Shown one piece after another: positions 1-5,827 of a DNA stretch of 7,672 bases (position 1 is the stretch's first letter; the number at the start of each line of letters is the position of its first letter). The stretch comes from Desulfurococcales archaeon (GTDB lineage Archaea > Thermoproteota > Thermoprotei_A > Sulfolobales > Desulfurococcaceae), in assembly GCA_015522345.1 (NCBI GenBank), contig WAML01000207.1:1-7672 (forward strand). The letters are read 5' to 3'. The position numbers were made by a program, and so were the translations under genes. The notes beneath the pieces were generated by a model. The model ran no database searches. It saw only the letters and a program-made list of their open reading frames with translations, and was not told the origin of the DNA.

Positions 1-74
1 AGTATGGTCTGTACTTGTGTAGACAGTGCTTCCGCGAATTAGCGCCTAGTCTTGGGTTTAAGAAGTATAACTAA
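1..74 (+). CDS. rps14: Small ribosomal subunit protein S14 (uS14), 3' end only
   Basis: This is the last 23 codons of a gene that begins before the window. Reading from base 3 gives YGLYLCRQCFRELAPSLGF and then KKYN before a TAA stop at 72-74. The CRQC pair is the second half of the four-cysteine zinc ribbon found in the archaeal/eukaryotic form of S14, and the KYGL-x-LCRQCFRE text is characteristic of that family. S14 sits in the head of the 30S subunit next to 16S rRNA. Its place directly before S8 is the usual spc operon order. The first zinc-binding cysteine pair lies outside the window and cannot be checked. Confidence 0.9.
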   Translation, partial: YGLYLCRQCFRELAPSLGFKKYN

Positions 75-133
75 TATAAACGTGTATATGTATTCCAGAA
101 ACCTAGGCTCATAGATATAGAGAGTGAAAAGCC

Positions 134-535
134 ATGGTAATGCTCGATACATTGGCGAATGCTTTAGCTACTATATGGAATGCTGAAATGCGTGCTAAAC
201 AAGAGGCTCTAATATGGCCTGCTTCAAAACTGATTATAAATGTACTCAGGGTTATGCAGAGAGAAGGATACATTGGCGAATTCGAGTACATAGACGATGG
301 TAGATGGGGTAAGATTAAGGTTCAATTACTTGGTAGAATAAACAAGTGTGGTGTAATAAAGCCTAGGCTACCCGTTAAATACCGTGATCTAGAGAGAATG
401 CCTCATTGGCTTAGGAAGTACCTTCCATCAAGAGATATAGGTATACTTATAATCTCTACACCCCATGGTATAATGTCTCATAGAGAAGCTATAGAGAAGA
501 AAGTAGGCGGGATCTTACTAGCGTACGTGTATTAG
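134..535 (+). CDS. rps8: Small ribosomal subunit protein S8 (uS8)
   Basis: This gene encodes 133 residues, the usual length for archaeal S8, which binds the central domain of 16S rRNA early in 30S assembly. Family landmarks are LANAL near residues 7-11, the PASKLIINVLRVMQREGYIG block at about 29-48, EYIDDGRWGKI at 51-61, and the C-terminal STPHGIMSHREA segment followed by the GG-x-LLAYVY ending. The ATG at 134 is preferred over the ATG at 140 because Sulfolobus S8, as I recall it, also starts MV two residues before the same block. A GAGTGA Shine-Dalgarno site lies at 122-127. The 59-base gap after S14 is the longest between ribosomal genes in the first half of the operon; I see no clear promoter in it. 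Confidence 0.96.
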   Translation: MVMLDTLANALATIWNAEMRAKQEALIWPASKLIINVLRVMQREGYIGEFEYIDDGRWGKIKVQLLGRINKCGVIKPRLPVKYRDLERMPHWLRKYLPSRDIGILIISTPHGIMSHREAIEKKVGGILLAYVY

Positions 536-553
536 ACTAGCTGGTGATTAGGA

Positions 554-1111
554 ATGGCTAAGGCTGTGTATGTTGCAGAGGAAGTAGAGATTCCCGAGAA
601 TGTCTCGGTAGATATAGATGGTTTAAGAGTTAAAGTAAGTGGTCCTAAAGGTAGTTTAGAGAGAGACTTTAGTCATGCTAGAGGAGTCATCATACGTAAG
701 GAAGACAATAGAGTTGTTATAGAGACATATTTTGCTAGACGTAGAGAAAAAGCTCTTGTAGGTACTTTGGCGGCTCATATAAGGAATATGATTCGTGGAG
801 TAACTAAAGGGTATAGGTATAAGCTTAAGATCGTATACTCGCACTTCCCTATATCAGTTGAAGTAGATGAAGAAGCTAGAGTTGTTAAGATAAAGAATTT
901 CCTTGGAGAAAAAGCTAGTAGGATAGCAAAAATTGTTGGAGACGATGTAAAAGTACGTGTTGAAGGGGAGGACGTTATTGTTGAAGGAATTGATAAAGAG
1001 CATGTTGGTCAAACAGCTGCAAATATAGAGTTAGCTACTAAAGTCAAGGATAAAGATAGGCGTGTTTTCGCTGATGGAATCTACATATATGATTGGGGTG
1101 AAGAAGAATGA
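554..1111 (+). CDS. rpl6: Large ribosomal subunit protein L6 (uL6)
   Basis: This gene encodes 185 residues, typical for archaeal L6, a protein of two similar alpha/beta domains that binds 23S rRNA near the factor-binding site. Visible landmarks are VDIDGLRVKVSGPKGSLERDF at about 19-39, the AHIRNMIRGVTKGYRYKLKIVY segment at the end of domain 1, and the archaeal/eukaryotic C-terminal signature DRRVFADGIYI beginning at residue 168. The ATG at 554 follows a GGTGAT site at 543-548 with 7 bases between GGTG and the start. The gene lies 18 bases after S8 and its stop codon overlaps the L32e start as ATGA, which points to coupled translation. Confidence 0.97.
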   Translation: MAKAVYVAEEVEIPENVSVDIDGLRVKVSGPKGSLERDFSHARGVIIRKEDNRVVIETYFARRREKALVGTLAAHIRNMIRGVTKGYRYKLKIVYSHFPISVEVDEEARVVKIKNFLGEKASRIAKIVGDDVKVRVEGEDVIVEGIDKEHVGQTAANIELATKVKDKDRRVFADGIYIYDWGEEE

Positions 1112-1509
1112 GTGATATGGAGAAGAGTATAGAGAAAATGCTAGAGCTTAGGAAGAAGATTAAGAGTAAGAAACCAGTCTTCTATAGGCATCTATGGTGG
1201 AAGAAGCCTAAATTCGCCAACGACCCTAAGTGGAGGAAGCCTAAGGGATTAGATAATAAGATGAGGCTTAAGCTAAAGGGATATCCTCCTATAGTACAAG
1301 TTGGTTATAGAGGACCAGCTCTTGTAAGAGGACTTCATCCAACTGGTTTAGAGCCTGTAGTTGTATACTCGACTACAGATTTAGAAAAACTAAATCCTGG
1401 TAAACATATCATCTACATAGCTAGTACCGTTGGTCTTAGAAAAAGAATTGTTTTAGAAGAAGAAGCTCGTAAGAGAGGTTTTGTAATCGCGAATCCTTTG
1501 AAGAGGTGA
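1108..1509 (+). CDS. rpl32e: Large ribosomal subunit protein L32e (eL32)
   Basis: This gene encodes 133 residues of a ribosomal protein present in archaea and eukaryotes but not bacteria. Recognisable blocks are the PVFYRHLWWKKPKF segment, DPKWRKPKGLDNKMR at about 39-53, YRGPALVRGLHPTGLEPVVV at about 67-86, and IIYIASTVGLRKR near the C-terminal third. The short charged N-terminal extension of about 20 residues is variable in this family. The start overlaps the L6 stop by four bases (ATGA), and GGTG at 1097-1100, inside the L6 coding region, lies 7 bases before the ATG. Its own stop codon is part of the Shine-Dalgarno site for L19e. Confidence 0.96.
   Translation: MSDMEKSIEKMLELRKKIKSKKPVFYRHLWWKKPKFANDPKWRKPKGLDNKMRLKLKGYPPIVQVGYRGPALVRGLHPTGLEPVVVYSTTDLEKLNPGKHIIYIASTVGLRKRIVLEEEARKRGFVIANPLKR
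1503..1509 (+). promoter_or_regulatory. Shine-Dalgarno site GAGGTGA for L19e
   Basis: The seven bases GAGGTGA match the expected complement of an archaeal 16S 3' end (GGAGGTGAT). They include the L32e TGA stop. The site decides the L19e start. The ATG at 1510 follows it with no spacing and is immediately followed by TAG, so it cannot serve as a gene start, whereas the GTG at 1517 is correctly spaced. Confidence 0.75.
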
Positions 1510-1516
1510 ATGTAGA

Positions 1517-1975
1517 GTGACAGATTTATCGCTTCAAAAAAGATTAGCTGCTGAAGTACTTGGTGTAGGAGAGTCACGTATATGGATTGATCCTGAGGAA
1601 ATAGATAGAGTAATGGATGCTATAACTAGGGAAGAGATCAAGAGGCTTATACATGATGGTGTCATTAAGGTTAAGCCTGTCCATGGAAACTCTAGGGCTA
1701 GGTGGAAGATAAGGCATGAGCAGAGGAAGAAGGGGCGTAGGAGAGGACATGGTAGACGTAAAGGAGATAAGACAGCGCGCCACGACGATAAAGAAGATTG
1801 GATGAATAGAATAAGGAAGATAAGGAGATTCCTTAGATACCTTAGAGACCATAATGTAATTGATAGAAGAACTTATAGAAGGCTATACAGATTAGCGAAA
1901 GGAGGAGTATTTAAGAACCTCAGTAGTCTAAAGCACTACCTTAAAGAACACGGTATAGTTGAAGAAATAAGGTGA
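1517..1975 (+). CDS. rpl19e: Large ribosomal subunit protein L19e (eL19), GTG start
   Basis: This gene encodes 152 residues of the archaeal/eukaryotic protein L19e, an elongated, largely helical and very basic 50S protein. Landmarks are LQKRLAAEVLGVG at about 6-18, which is nearly the same as in Sulfolobus as I recall it, the DAITREEIKRLI helix, the GNSRARWK segment at about 57-64, and a dense Arg/Lys/Gly/His stretch at about 73-88 that would run through rRNA. The helical C-terminal domain (residues 95-152) contains RRTYRRLYRLAKGGVF. GTG at 1517 is the start, 7 bases after the GAGGTGA site. The stop codon TGA (1973-1975) is embedded in the L18 Shine-Dalgarno site. Confidence 0.96.
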   Translation: MTDLSLQKRLAAEVLGVGESRIWIDPEEIDRVMDAITREEIKRLIHDGVIKVKPVHGNSRARWKIRHEQRKKGRRRGHGRRKGDKTARHDDKEDWMNRIRKIRRFLRYLRDHNVIDRRTYRRLYRLAKGGVFKNLSSLKHYLKEHGIVEEIR

Positions 1976-1976
1976 T
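1971..1976 (+). promoter_or_regulatory. Shine-Dalgarno site GGTGAT for L18
   Basis: GGTGAT overlaps the last codons of L19e and contains an in-frame GTG at 1972 that could be mistaken for the L18 start. With GGTG acting as the ribosome binding site, the ATG at 1984 is 9 bases downstream, and that ATG gives the N-terminus expected for the family. Confidence 0.65.
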
Positions 1977-1983
1977 TAAAGTA

Positions 1984-2601
1984 ATGGCTAGAGGACCCAG
2001 ATATAAAGTACCTAGGAGAAGGAGGAGAGAAGGTAAAACAAACTACTATAAGAGATACAAGATGATCTTATCTGGTCATCCAAGATTTGTTGTTAGAAAG
2101 ACTCTAAAACATATAATAGTCCAAGTAGTTAAAGCGGCTCCTCAAGGAGATATAACAGTTGCTGCTGCCCATAGTAGAGAGCTAGTAAAGAAATATGGTT
2201 GGTTAGGTGGATTAGGCAATACTCCCGCAGCTTATTTAACTGGTTTACTAGCTGCTCTTAGAGCATTAAAAGCTGGTATAGAGTATGCTGTACCCGATAT
2301 AGGATTACATGCTCCAACACGTGGAGCTAAAATATTTGCTGCAATAAAAGCAGCTAATGATGCTGGATTAAAAGTTCCTGTTTCAGATGAAGTTGTTCCT
2401 TCTGAAGAAAGGATTCGTGGAGAACATATTGCTTCTTGGGCTGAGAAATTAAAGAATGAATCACCCGAGTTCTTTGAAAGATACTTCTCCCTGTATTTGA
2501 AGAGAGGATTTGATCCCGTTAATCTCCCGTCTCATTTTGAAGAAGTTAAGAACAAGATTTTAGCTGATTATAAAGACGTAGTTGGAGGAGGTGGAGAGTA
2601 A
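1984..2601 (+). CDS. rpl18: Large ribosomal subunit protein L18 (uL18)
   Basis: This gene encodes 205 residues, close to the usual length for archaeal L18, which binds 5S rRNA and anchors it in the central protuberance of the 50S subunit. The N-terminus MARGPRYKVPRRRRREGKTN, followed by YYKRY, is the archaeal signature. Other landmarks are GDITVAAAHSRELVKKYGW at about 55-73, NTPAAYLTGLLAALRA at 79-94, DIGLHAPTRGAKIFAAIKAA at about 105-124, DAGLKVPVSDEVVPSEERI and RGEHIA. I chose the ATG at 1984; a GTG at 1972 would add four residues (MIKV) but lies within the Shine-Dalgarno sequence. The C-terminal GGGGE is encoded by the strong ribosome binding site of the next gene, and the stop shares one base with the S5 start (TAATG). 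Confidence 0.95.
   Translation: MARGPRYKVPRRRRREGKTNYYKRYKMILSGHPRFVVRKTLKHIIVQVVKAAPQGDITVAAAHSRELVKKYGWLGGLGNTPAAYLTGLLAALRALKAGIEYAVPDIGLHAPTRGAKIFAAIKAANDAGLKVPVSDEVVPSEERIRGEHIASWAEKLKNESPEFFERYFSLYLKRGFDPVNLPSHFEEVKNKILADYKDVVGGGGE
2587..2593 (+). promoter_or_regulatory. Strong Shine-Dalgarno site GGAGGTG for S5
   Basis: A seven-base GGAGGTG lies 7 bases before the S5 ATG at 2601, inside the last codons of L18. It is the longest ribosome binding site match in the window and supports the first of two nearby ATG codons (2601 rather than 2607) as the S5 start. Confidence 0.75.
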
Positions 2602-3242
2602 TGGCTATGAGTGCAATTGATCGTGCTGCTCTAGAGGAATGGGTTCCACGTACTAAAGTTGGTAGACTAGTTAAGGAAGGAAAAATCACTAGTTTAAAGG
2701 AGATATTTGATAAGAATCTCCCATTATTAGAGCCAGAGATAGTTGATTACCTACTTCCTGAGCTAAAGTATGAGAGACTCGATGTTAGTCTGGTCCAAAA
2801 GGTCACTGATGCAGGACGTATTTCTAGATTTAGAGTAGTTGTCGTAGTTGGTAACGGGGATGGTTTTGTGGGAGTAGGTTCTGGTAAAGCTAGACAGTAT
2901 CTAGTGGCTCTCCAGAAGGCGATTAGGAATGCTAAATTGAATATAATACCTGTTAGAAGAGGCTGTGGTAGCTGGGAGTGTGCCTGTGGAGAACCACATA
3001 GTGTGCCTTTCACAGTAAAGGGTAAGGCTGGTAGTGTTAGAGTAGTACTTAAGCCTGCTCCTAAGGGAACTGGTTTAGTAGCTGGAGATGTAGCTAAGAA
3101 AGTCTTGGCTATGGCCGGTATAAAGGATGTATGGACACAGACATTTGGTGAAACAAGAACTACCTACAACTTCGCAATGGCTGTCTTAGACGCTCTCAGG
3201 AATACATACAAGTTCGTAACACCATACGATTGGACTAGGTAA
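2601..3242 (+). CDS. rps5: Small ribosomal subunit protein S5 (uS5)
   Basis: This gene encodes 213 residues, the archaeal/eukaryotic long form of S5, which lies at the mRNA entry side of the 30S subunit and contributes to decoding accuracy. The N-terminal domain contains the double-stranded RNA-binding-like S5 motif, ending in the glycine-rich GDGFVGVGSGKA at about residues 86-97. The archaeal/eukaryotic segment RRGCGSWECACGEPHSVPF follows at about 119-137, with cysteines 122, 127 and 129. The C-terminal domain has GTGLVAGDVAKKVLAMAGIKDVW and a TFGETRTTYNFAMAV segment. The gene begins on the last base of the L18 stop codon and has a very good ribosome binding site, consistent with coupled translation. 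Confidence 0.97.
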   Translation: MAMSAIDRAALEEWVPRTKVGRLVKEGKITSLKEIFDKNLPLLEPEIVDYLLPELKYERLDVSLVQKVTDAGRISRFRVVVVVGNGDGFVGVGSGKARQYLVALQKAIRNAKLNIIPVRRGCGSWECACGEPHSVPFTVKGKAGSVRVVLKPAPKGTGLVAGDVAKKVLAMAGIKDVWTQTFGETRTTYNFAMAVLDALRNTYKFVTPYDWTR

Positions 3243-3255
3243 TAGGAGAGTATAA

Positions 3256-3259
3256 GGTG
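3256..3259 (+). promoter_or_regulatory. Probable Shine-Dalgarno GGTG for L30
   Basis: GGTG at 3256-3259 lies 9 bases before the ATG at 3269, the same spacing as for L18. A GTG at 3257 within it is in frame and could be read as the start; in that case GGAG at 3245-3248 would be the ribosome binding site. The family N-terminus favours the ATG. Confidence 0.5.
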
Positions 3260-3268
3260 TTGAAGAAA

Positions 3269-3745
3269 ATGCCTTTATACGCTATAATAAGGATTAGAGG
3301 AAGAGTAGACGTACCCCCAGATATAGACTATACTTTAAAGCTTCTAAGACTGCACAAGAAATTCCATGCAACACTATATCCGTCTGATCTACCGGGAATA
3401 CAGGGTATGTTAAGGAAAGTAAAGGACTGGGTTACATGGGGAGAAATTGATGAAGAAACACTTATTGAGTTATTAAAGAAGAGAGGTAGGATTATTGGTG
3501 ATAAACCATTGACTGACGAATATGTTGAAAAGAAACTAGGTATTAGCGGAGGAATAGCGGGTTTAGCTAAAGCATTAATTGAGGGAAGAGTAAAATACCA
3601 TAAACTAAATGGTGTAAAACCTGTGTTTAGACTCCATCCCCCTAGAGGAGGCTTTAAAGGTAGTACCAAAAGACCCTACAATGACGGTGGAGAACTAGGT
3701 TATCGTGGAAAAGCAATAAACGAGCTTATAAAAAGAATGTTGTAA
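3269..3745 (+). CDS. rpl30: Large ribosomal subunit protein L30 (uL30)
   Basis: This gene encodes 158 residues, the long archaeal/eukaryotic (L7-like) form of L30; bacterial L30 is about 60 residues. The N-terminal ferredoxin-like fold begins MPLYAIIRIRGRVDVPPDI and is followed by TLKLLRLHKKFHATLYP and the signature GMLRKVKDWVTWGE at about 46-59. The C-terminal part contains GDKPLTDEYVEKKLG, the IAGLAKALIEGRVKYHKLNG segment and RLHPPRGGFKGSTKR at about 121-135, typical of the archaeal form. The start is uncertain by four codons: ATG at 3269 matches homologue N-termini as I recall them, while GTG at 3257 would add MLKK. The gene follows S5 by 26 bases and precedes L15 by 26 bases. Confidence 0.94.
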   Translation: MPLYAIIRIRGRVDVPPDIDYTLKLLRLHKKFHATLYPSDLPGIQGMLRKVKDWVTWGEIDEETLIELLKKRGRIIGDKPLTDEYVEKKLGISGGIAGLAKALIEGRVKYHKLNGVKPVFRLHPPRGGFKGSTKRPYNDGGELGYRGKAINELIKRML

Positions 3746-3771
3746 TATAGTTATGAGAGAGGTGTAGGAGA

Positions 3772-4227
3772 ATGGTTGTTCGTAGGAGGAAGAAGAGTAG
3801 GAAGTTAAGAGGAAGGACAAGGACTATGGGATGGGGTAGAATAGGACAGCATAGAAAGTCTGGTTCACGTGGTGGTTTCGGACTAGTTGGATTCCACAAG
3901 CATAAGTGGACTTGGACAGTAAAGTATGCTCCAAACTGGTTTGGTAAACACGGATTTACACAGCCTCCTCCAATAGTTGCTGAAGTAAGAGGGATTAATG
4001 TTGGCGAATTAAATGAGATAGCCCAGGATCTATTGAGGAAGGGTATGGCTGTTAAAGAAGATGATAAAATAGTTATTGATGTAACGGCACTAGGCTTTAA
4101 TAAAGTTCTTGGGAGAGGAAAAGTATCTATTCCATTAAAAGTTATAACTCCTTCAATAACGGAGAGGGCTAGAGAGAAAATAGAGTCTGTTGGTGGAGAA
4201 GTAGTAGTAACAGAAAGCGCTGAATAA
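3772..4227 (+). CDS. rpl15: Large ribosomal subunit protein L15 (uL15)
   Basis: This gene encodes 151 residues, normal for archaeal L15, whose long basic N-terminal tail penetrates 23S rRNA in the core of the 50S subunit. Landmarks are the Arg/Lys-rich start MVVRRRKKSRKLRGRTR, then the nearly invariant GWGRIGQHRKSGSRGGFG at about 20-37, HKHKWTWTVKYAPNWFGKHGF at about 42-62, and the C-terminal domain with DVTALGFNKVLGRGKV and a final ITPSITERAREKIESVGGEV segment. GAGGTG at 3759-3764 lies 7 bases before the ATG. It is the last ribosomal protein gene before the gap that precedes secY, and its TAA stop shares its last base with an ATG that opens a 48-codon ORF in the gap. Confidence 0.97.
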   Translation: MVVRRRKKSRKLRGRTRTMGWGRIGQHRKSGSRGGFGLVGFHKHKWTWTVKYAPNWFGKHGFTQPPPIVAEVRGINVGELNEIAQDLLRKGMAVKEDDKIVIDVTALGFNKVLGRGKVSIPLKVITPSITERAREKIESVGGEVVVTESAE

Positions 4228-4373
4228 TGTCTTGGTATAGAGTGTTTTTAGCTTCTATAGGTAACAGCTTGGATATGTGGATAAGAAATATTATTCACAA
4301 CTTCTATACCACATATATCCTAGTTAGCATAGATAGTATATGTGAAGAAATAGATGATGGCTATAGGCTATAG
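4227..4373 (+). CDS. Candidate small ORF, 48 residues, unproven
   Basis: An open frame starts at the ATG that overlaps the L15 stop (TAATG) and runs to TAG at 4371-4373, filling most of the L15-secY gap. The product would begin MSWYRVFLASIGNSLDMWIR and continue with a hydrophobic/aromatic stretch (NIIHNFYTTYILVSI) and an acidic tail (EEIDDGYRL). I do not recognise it. In its favour are the one-base overlap of the kind used between L18 and S5, and codons (AGA, AGG, ATA, CTA) like those of its neighbours. Against it, there is no Shine-Dalgarno site in the usual window, it is short, and the same bases hold inverted repeats that could explain constraint at the RNA level. It may be a coupled small membrane protein or chance. 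Confidence 0.25.
   Translation: MSWYRVFLASIGNSLDMWIRNIIHNFYTTYILVSIDSICEEIDDGYRL
4233..4320 (+). repeat. Two inverted repeats sharing one 3' arm in the L15-secY gap
   Basis: The left arm TGGTATAGA (4233-4241) is exactly complementary to TCTATACCA (4303-4311). A second left arm, GGATATGTGG (4271-4280), pairs with CCACATATATCC (4309-4320) apart from a two-base AT bulge, enclosing 28 bases. The two right arms overlap at CCA, so the first two structures compete for those three bases and could alternate or stack. A TTTTT run lies at 4245-4249. The structure could be an mRNA leader or attenuator before secY, a processing site, or a weak terminator. Function is inference; the complementarity is seen directly. 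Confidence 0.5.
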
Positions 4374-4385
4374 AATAGAGTATGT

Positions 4386-4403
4386 GGAGTGTGTAATGTA
4401 ATG
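4386..4403 (+). promoter_or_regulatory. secY translation start region with overlapping AUG-UAA
   Basis: GGAGTG at 4386-4391 is the only plausible ribosome binding site for secY. It is followed by ATG TAA at 4396-4401, a start codon directly followed by a stop, and the last A of that stop is the first base of the secY ATG at 4401. A GTG at 4389 inside the purine-rich site is in frame with secY but would add only MCNV. The minimal start-stop element may be chance or may modulate secY initiation. Confidence 0.45.
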
Positions 4404-5825
4404 GGATTACTGGATTTAATGGCTAAAGCTGCAAACTATATACCAACTGTTGAAAAACCTAAGCAGAAACCCGGTCTCTACGAGAGATTGTTTTGGACAG
4501 CTATTGCTTTAATAGTATATGTTATCATGGCTAATACTCCATTATATGGAATAGCTACTGCTGGAGAAGGCCCTAATATCCTTCTTGTCGAAATAATATT
4601 TGCTTCAAATAGAGGTACGTTGATGGAGCTCGGCATAGGCCCTATAGTTACTGCTGGACTAATTATGCAGATACTTGTAGGAGCTAAACTAATTAACTTA
4701 GACCTATCTAACCCCGAGGATAGAAAGAAGTTCACTTCTGCCCAAAAGACATTTGCATTAATACTCGCTGCTTTTGAAGCATCAATGTATGCAGCTGCTT
4801 GTAGGTATTGGGCTATAACAGGAGCTAATCCATTCCTTAACTGTGCTGCTACAATGTGGCAACGTATAGGTGTTGGACTTCAGCTATTCATTGCTACATA
4901 CATGGTTATATTACTAGATGAAATGATCCAGAAGGGATGGGGGCTCGGCTCAGGAGTTAGTTTATTCATATTAGCAGGTGTTGCACAAAGGCTTTTCTGG
5001 AATATATTCTCGCCAGTCACTCTACAAGGACAACCCTATGGATTTATACCGTATATAGCGTATTTGCTTCAAACTGGAGGTAGTTTAACAAATATAATAA
5101 TTAGGCCCGGTAGCCCCGACTTAGTTGGCTTAATAGTTACATTCACTATAATACTGCTTCTCATTTATTTAGAGGGTATGAGAGTAGAGATACCAGTTAC
5201 TTCTCCTAGACTCAGGAGTATAAAGACTAAGATACCTCTTAAATTCCTCTACGTTACTAACATACCAGTGCTTCTAGTAGGTATACTGTACAGTGATATA
5301 CTTGTATTTGCTAATCTAACTAGAATGTACTTCCCAAGTGCTTCAGGTATAGCTAACTTTCTAGCACAATACGATGAAAACAATAGACTTGTTGGAGGAC
5401 TAGCCTATTACTTGAGCCCACCTAATGGACTAGCTGCTACAATAAATGACCCGATAAAGGCTTTCATATACGCTCTCGGTGTAATGGGTCTGGCTATACT
5501 CTTTGGTATAATGTGGGTAGAAATCGCTGGACTAGGTCCTTCTGCGCAAGCAGAAGAATTGATTAAGAGTGGTATGGAGATACCTGGTATACGCCGCAAC
5601 CCAAGGATACTGGAGAGAATACTCGCTAAATACATTAGGCCTCTGACTATACTAAGCTCGATAATAGTTGCATCAATAGCTGTAACAGCTGATTTACTAG
5701 GGGCATATGGTACTGGTATGGGGCTTCTCCTAGCAGTAGGTATTGTACAGCAATACTATACAATGATAGCTTATGAGAGAACTTTAGAAGCCTATCCATT
5801 ACTGAAGAGAATCGTGGGTGAGTAA
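4401..5825 (+). CDS. secY: Preprotein translocase channel subunit SecY (Sec61 alpha)
   Basis: This gene encodes 474 residues from the ATG at 4401, the usual length for archaeal SecY, the central pore of the SecYE-beta channel that moves unfolded proteins across or into the cytoplasmic membrane. The protein has the hydrophobic profile of ten transmembrane helices, with the first at about 31-49. The SecY signature ELGIGPIVTAGLIMQIL lies at about 76-92, and KGWGLGSGVSLFI matches the second family signature. The basic cytosolic loop VTSPRLRSIKTKIPLKFLYV is where ribosomes dock in related channels. The C-terminal region keeps the WVEIAGLGPSAQAEEL segment and a final helix containing LLGAYGTGMGLLLAVGIVQQYY. 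An N-terminus without a GTG-derived MCNV extension resembles Sulfolobus SecY. It is separated from L15 by 173 bases and from the next gene by only 2. Confidence 0.96.
   Translation: MGLLDLMAKAANYIPTVEKPKQKPGLYERLFWTAIALIVYVIMANTPLYGIATAGEGPNILLVEIIFASNRGTLMELGIGPIVTAGLIMQILVGAKLINLDLSNPEDRKKFTSAQKTFALILAAFEASMYAAACRYWAITGANPFLNCAATMWQRIGVGLQLFIATYMVILLDEMIQKGWGLGSGVSLFILAGVAQRLFWNIFSPVTLQGQPYGFIPYIAYLLQTGGSLTNIIIRPGSPDLVGLIVTFTIILLLIYLEGMRVEIPVTSPRLRSIKTKIPLKFLYVTNIPVLLVGILYSDILVFANLTRMYFPSASGIANFLAQYDENNRLVGGLAYYLSPPNGLAATINDPIKAFIYALGVMGLAILFGIMWVEIAGLGPSAQAEELIKSGMEIPGIRRNPRILERILAKYIRPLTILSSIIVASIAVTADLLGAYGTGMGLLLAVGIVQQYYTMIAYERTLEAYPLLKRIVGE
5817..5821 (+). promoter_or_regulatory. Shine-Dalgarno GGTGA for the EMC3-like gene
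   Basis: GGTGA within the last SecY codons lies exactly 7 bases before the ATA at 5828. This spacing is the same as for L6, L32e, S5 and L15 in this window. No other start-like codon stands within reach of this site in the downstream frame, so it is the main argument for initiation at ATA. Confidence 0.6.
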
Positions 5826-5827
5826 AG

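Noticed and set aside
75..133. Possible promoter in the S14-S8 gap (AATATAAA-like bases and CCTAGG palindrome)
   Set aside because: The TATA-like bases follow the S14 stop directly and no BRE is evident. The operon is otherwise continuous, so I could not support a separate promoter.
3328..3669. A 113-codon open frame on the minus strand opposite L30
   Set aside because: It lies fully inside a confidently identified gene on the other strand. Its product is low in family-like features, and the other minus-strand frames in the window are likewise shadows of ribosomal genes, secY, cmk or L14e.
4281..4360. Possible C/D box RNA or secY promoter in the L15-secY gap (ATGATGG, ATATAT)
   Set aside because: The C-box-like bases lack a matching D box (CTGA) downstream, and the AT runs lack a convincing BRE and spacing, so neither reaches the level of a feature.
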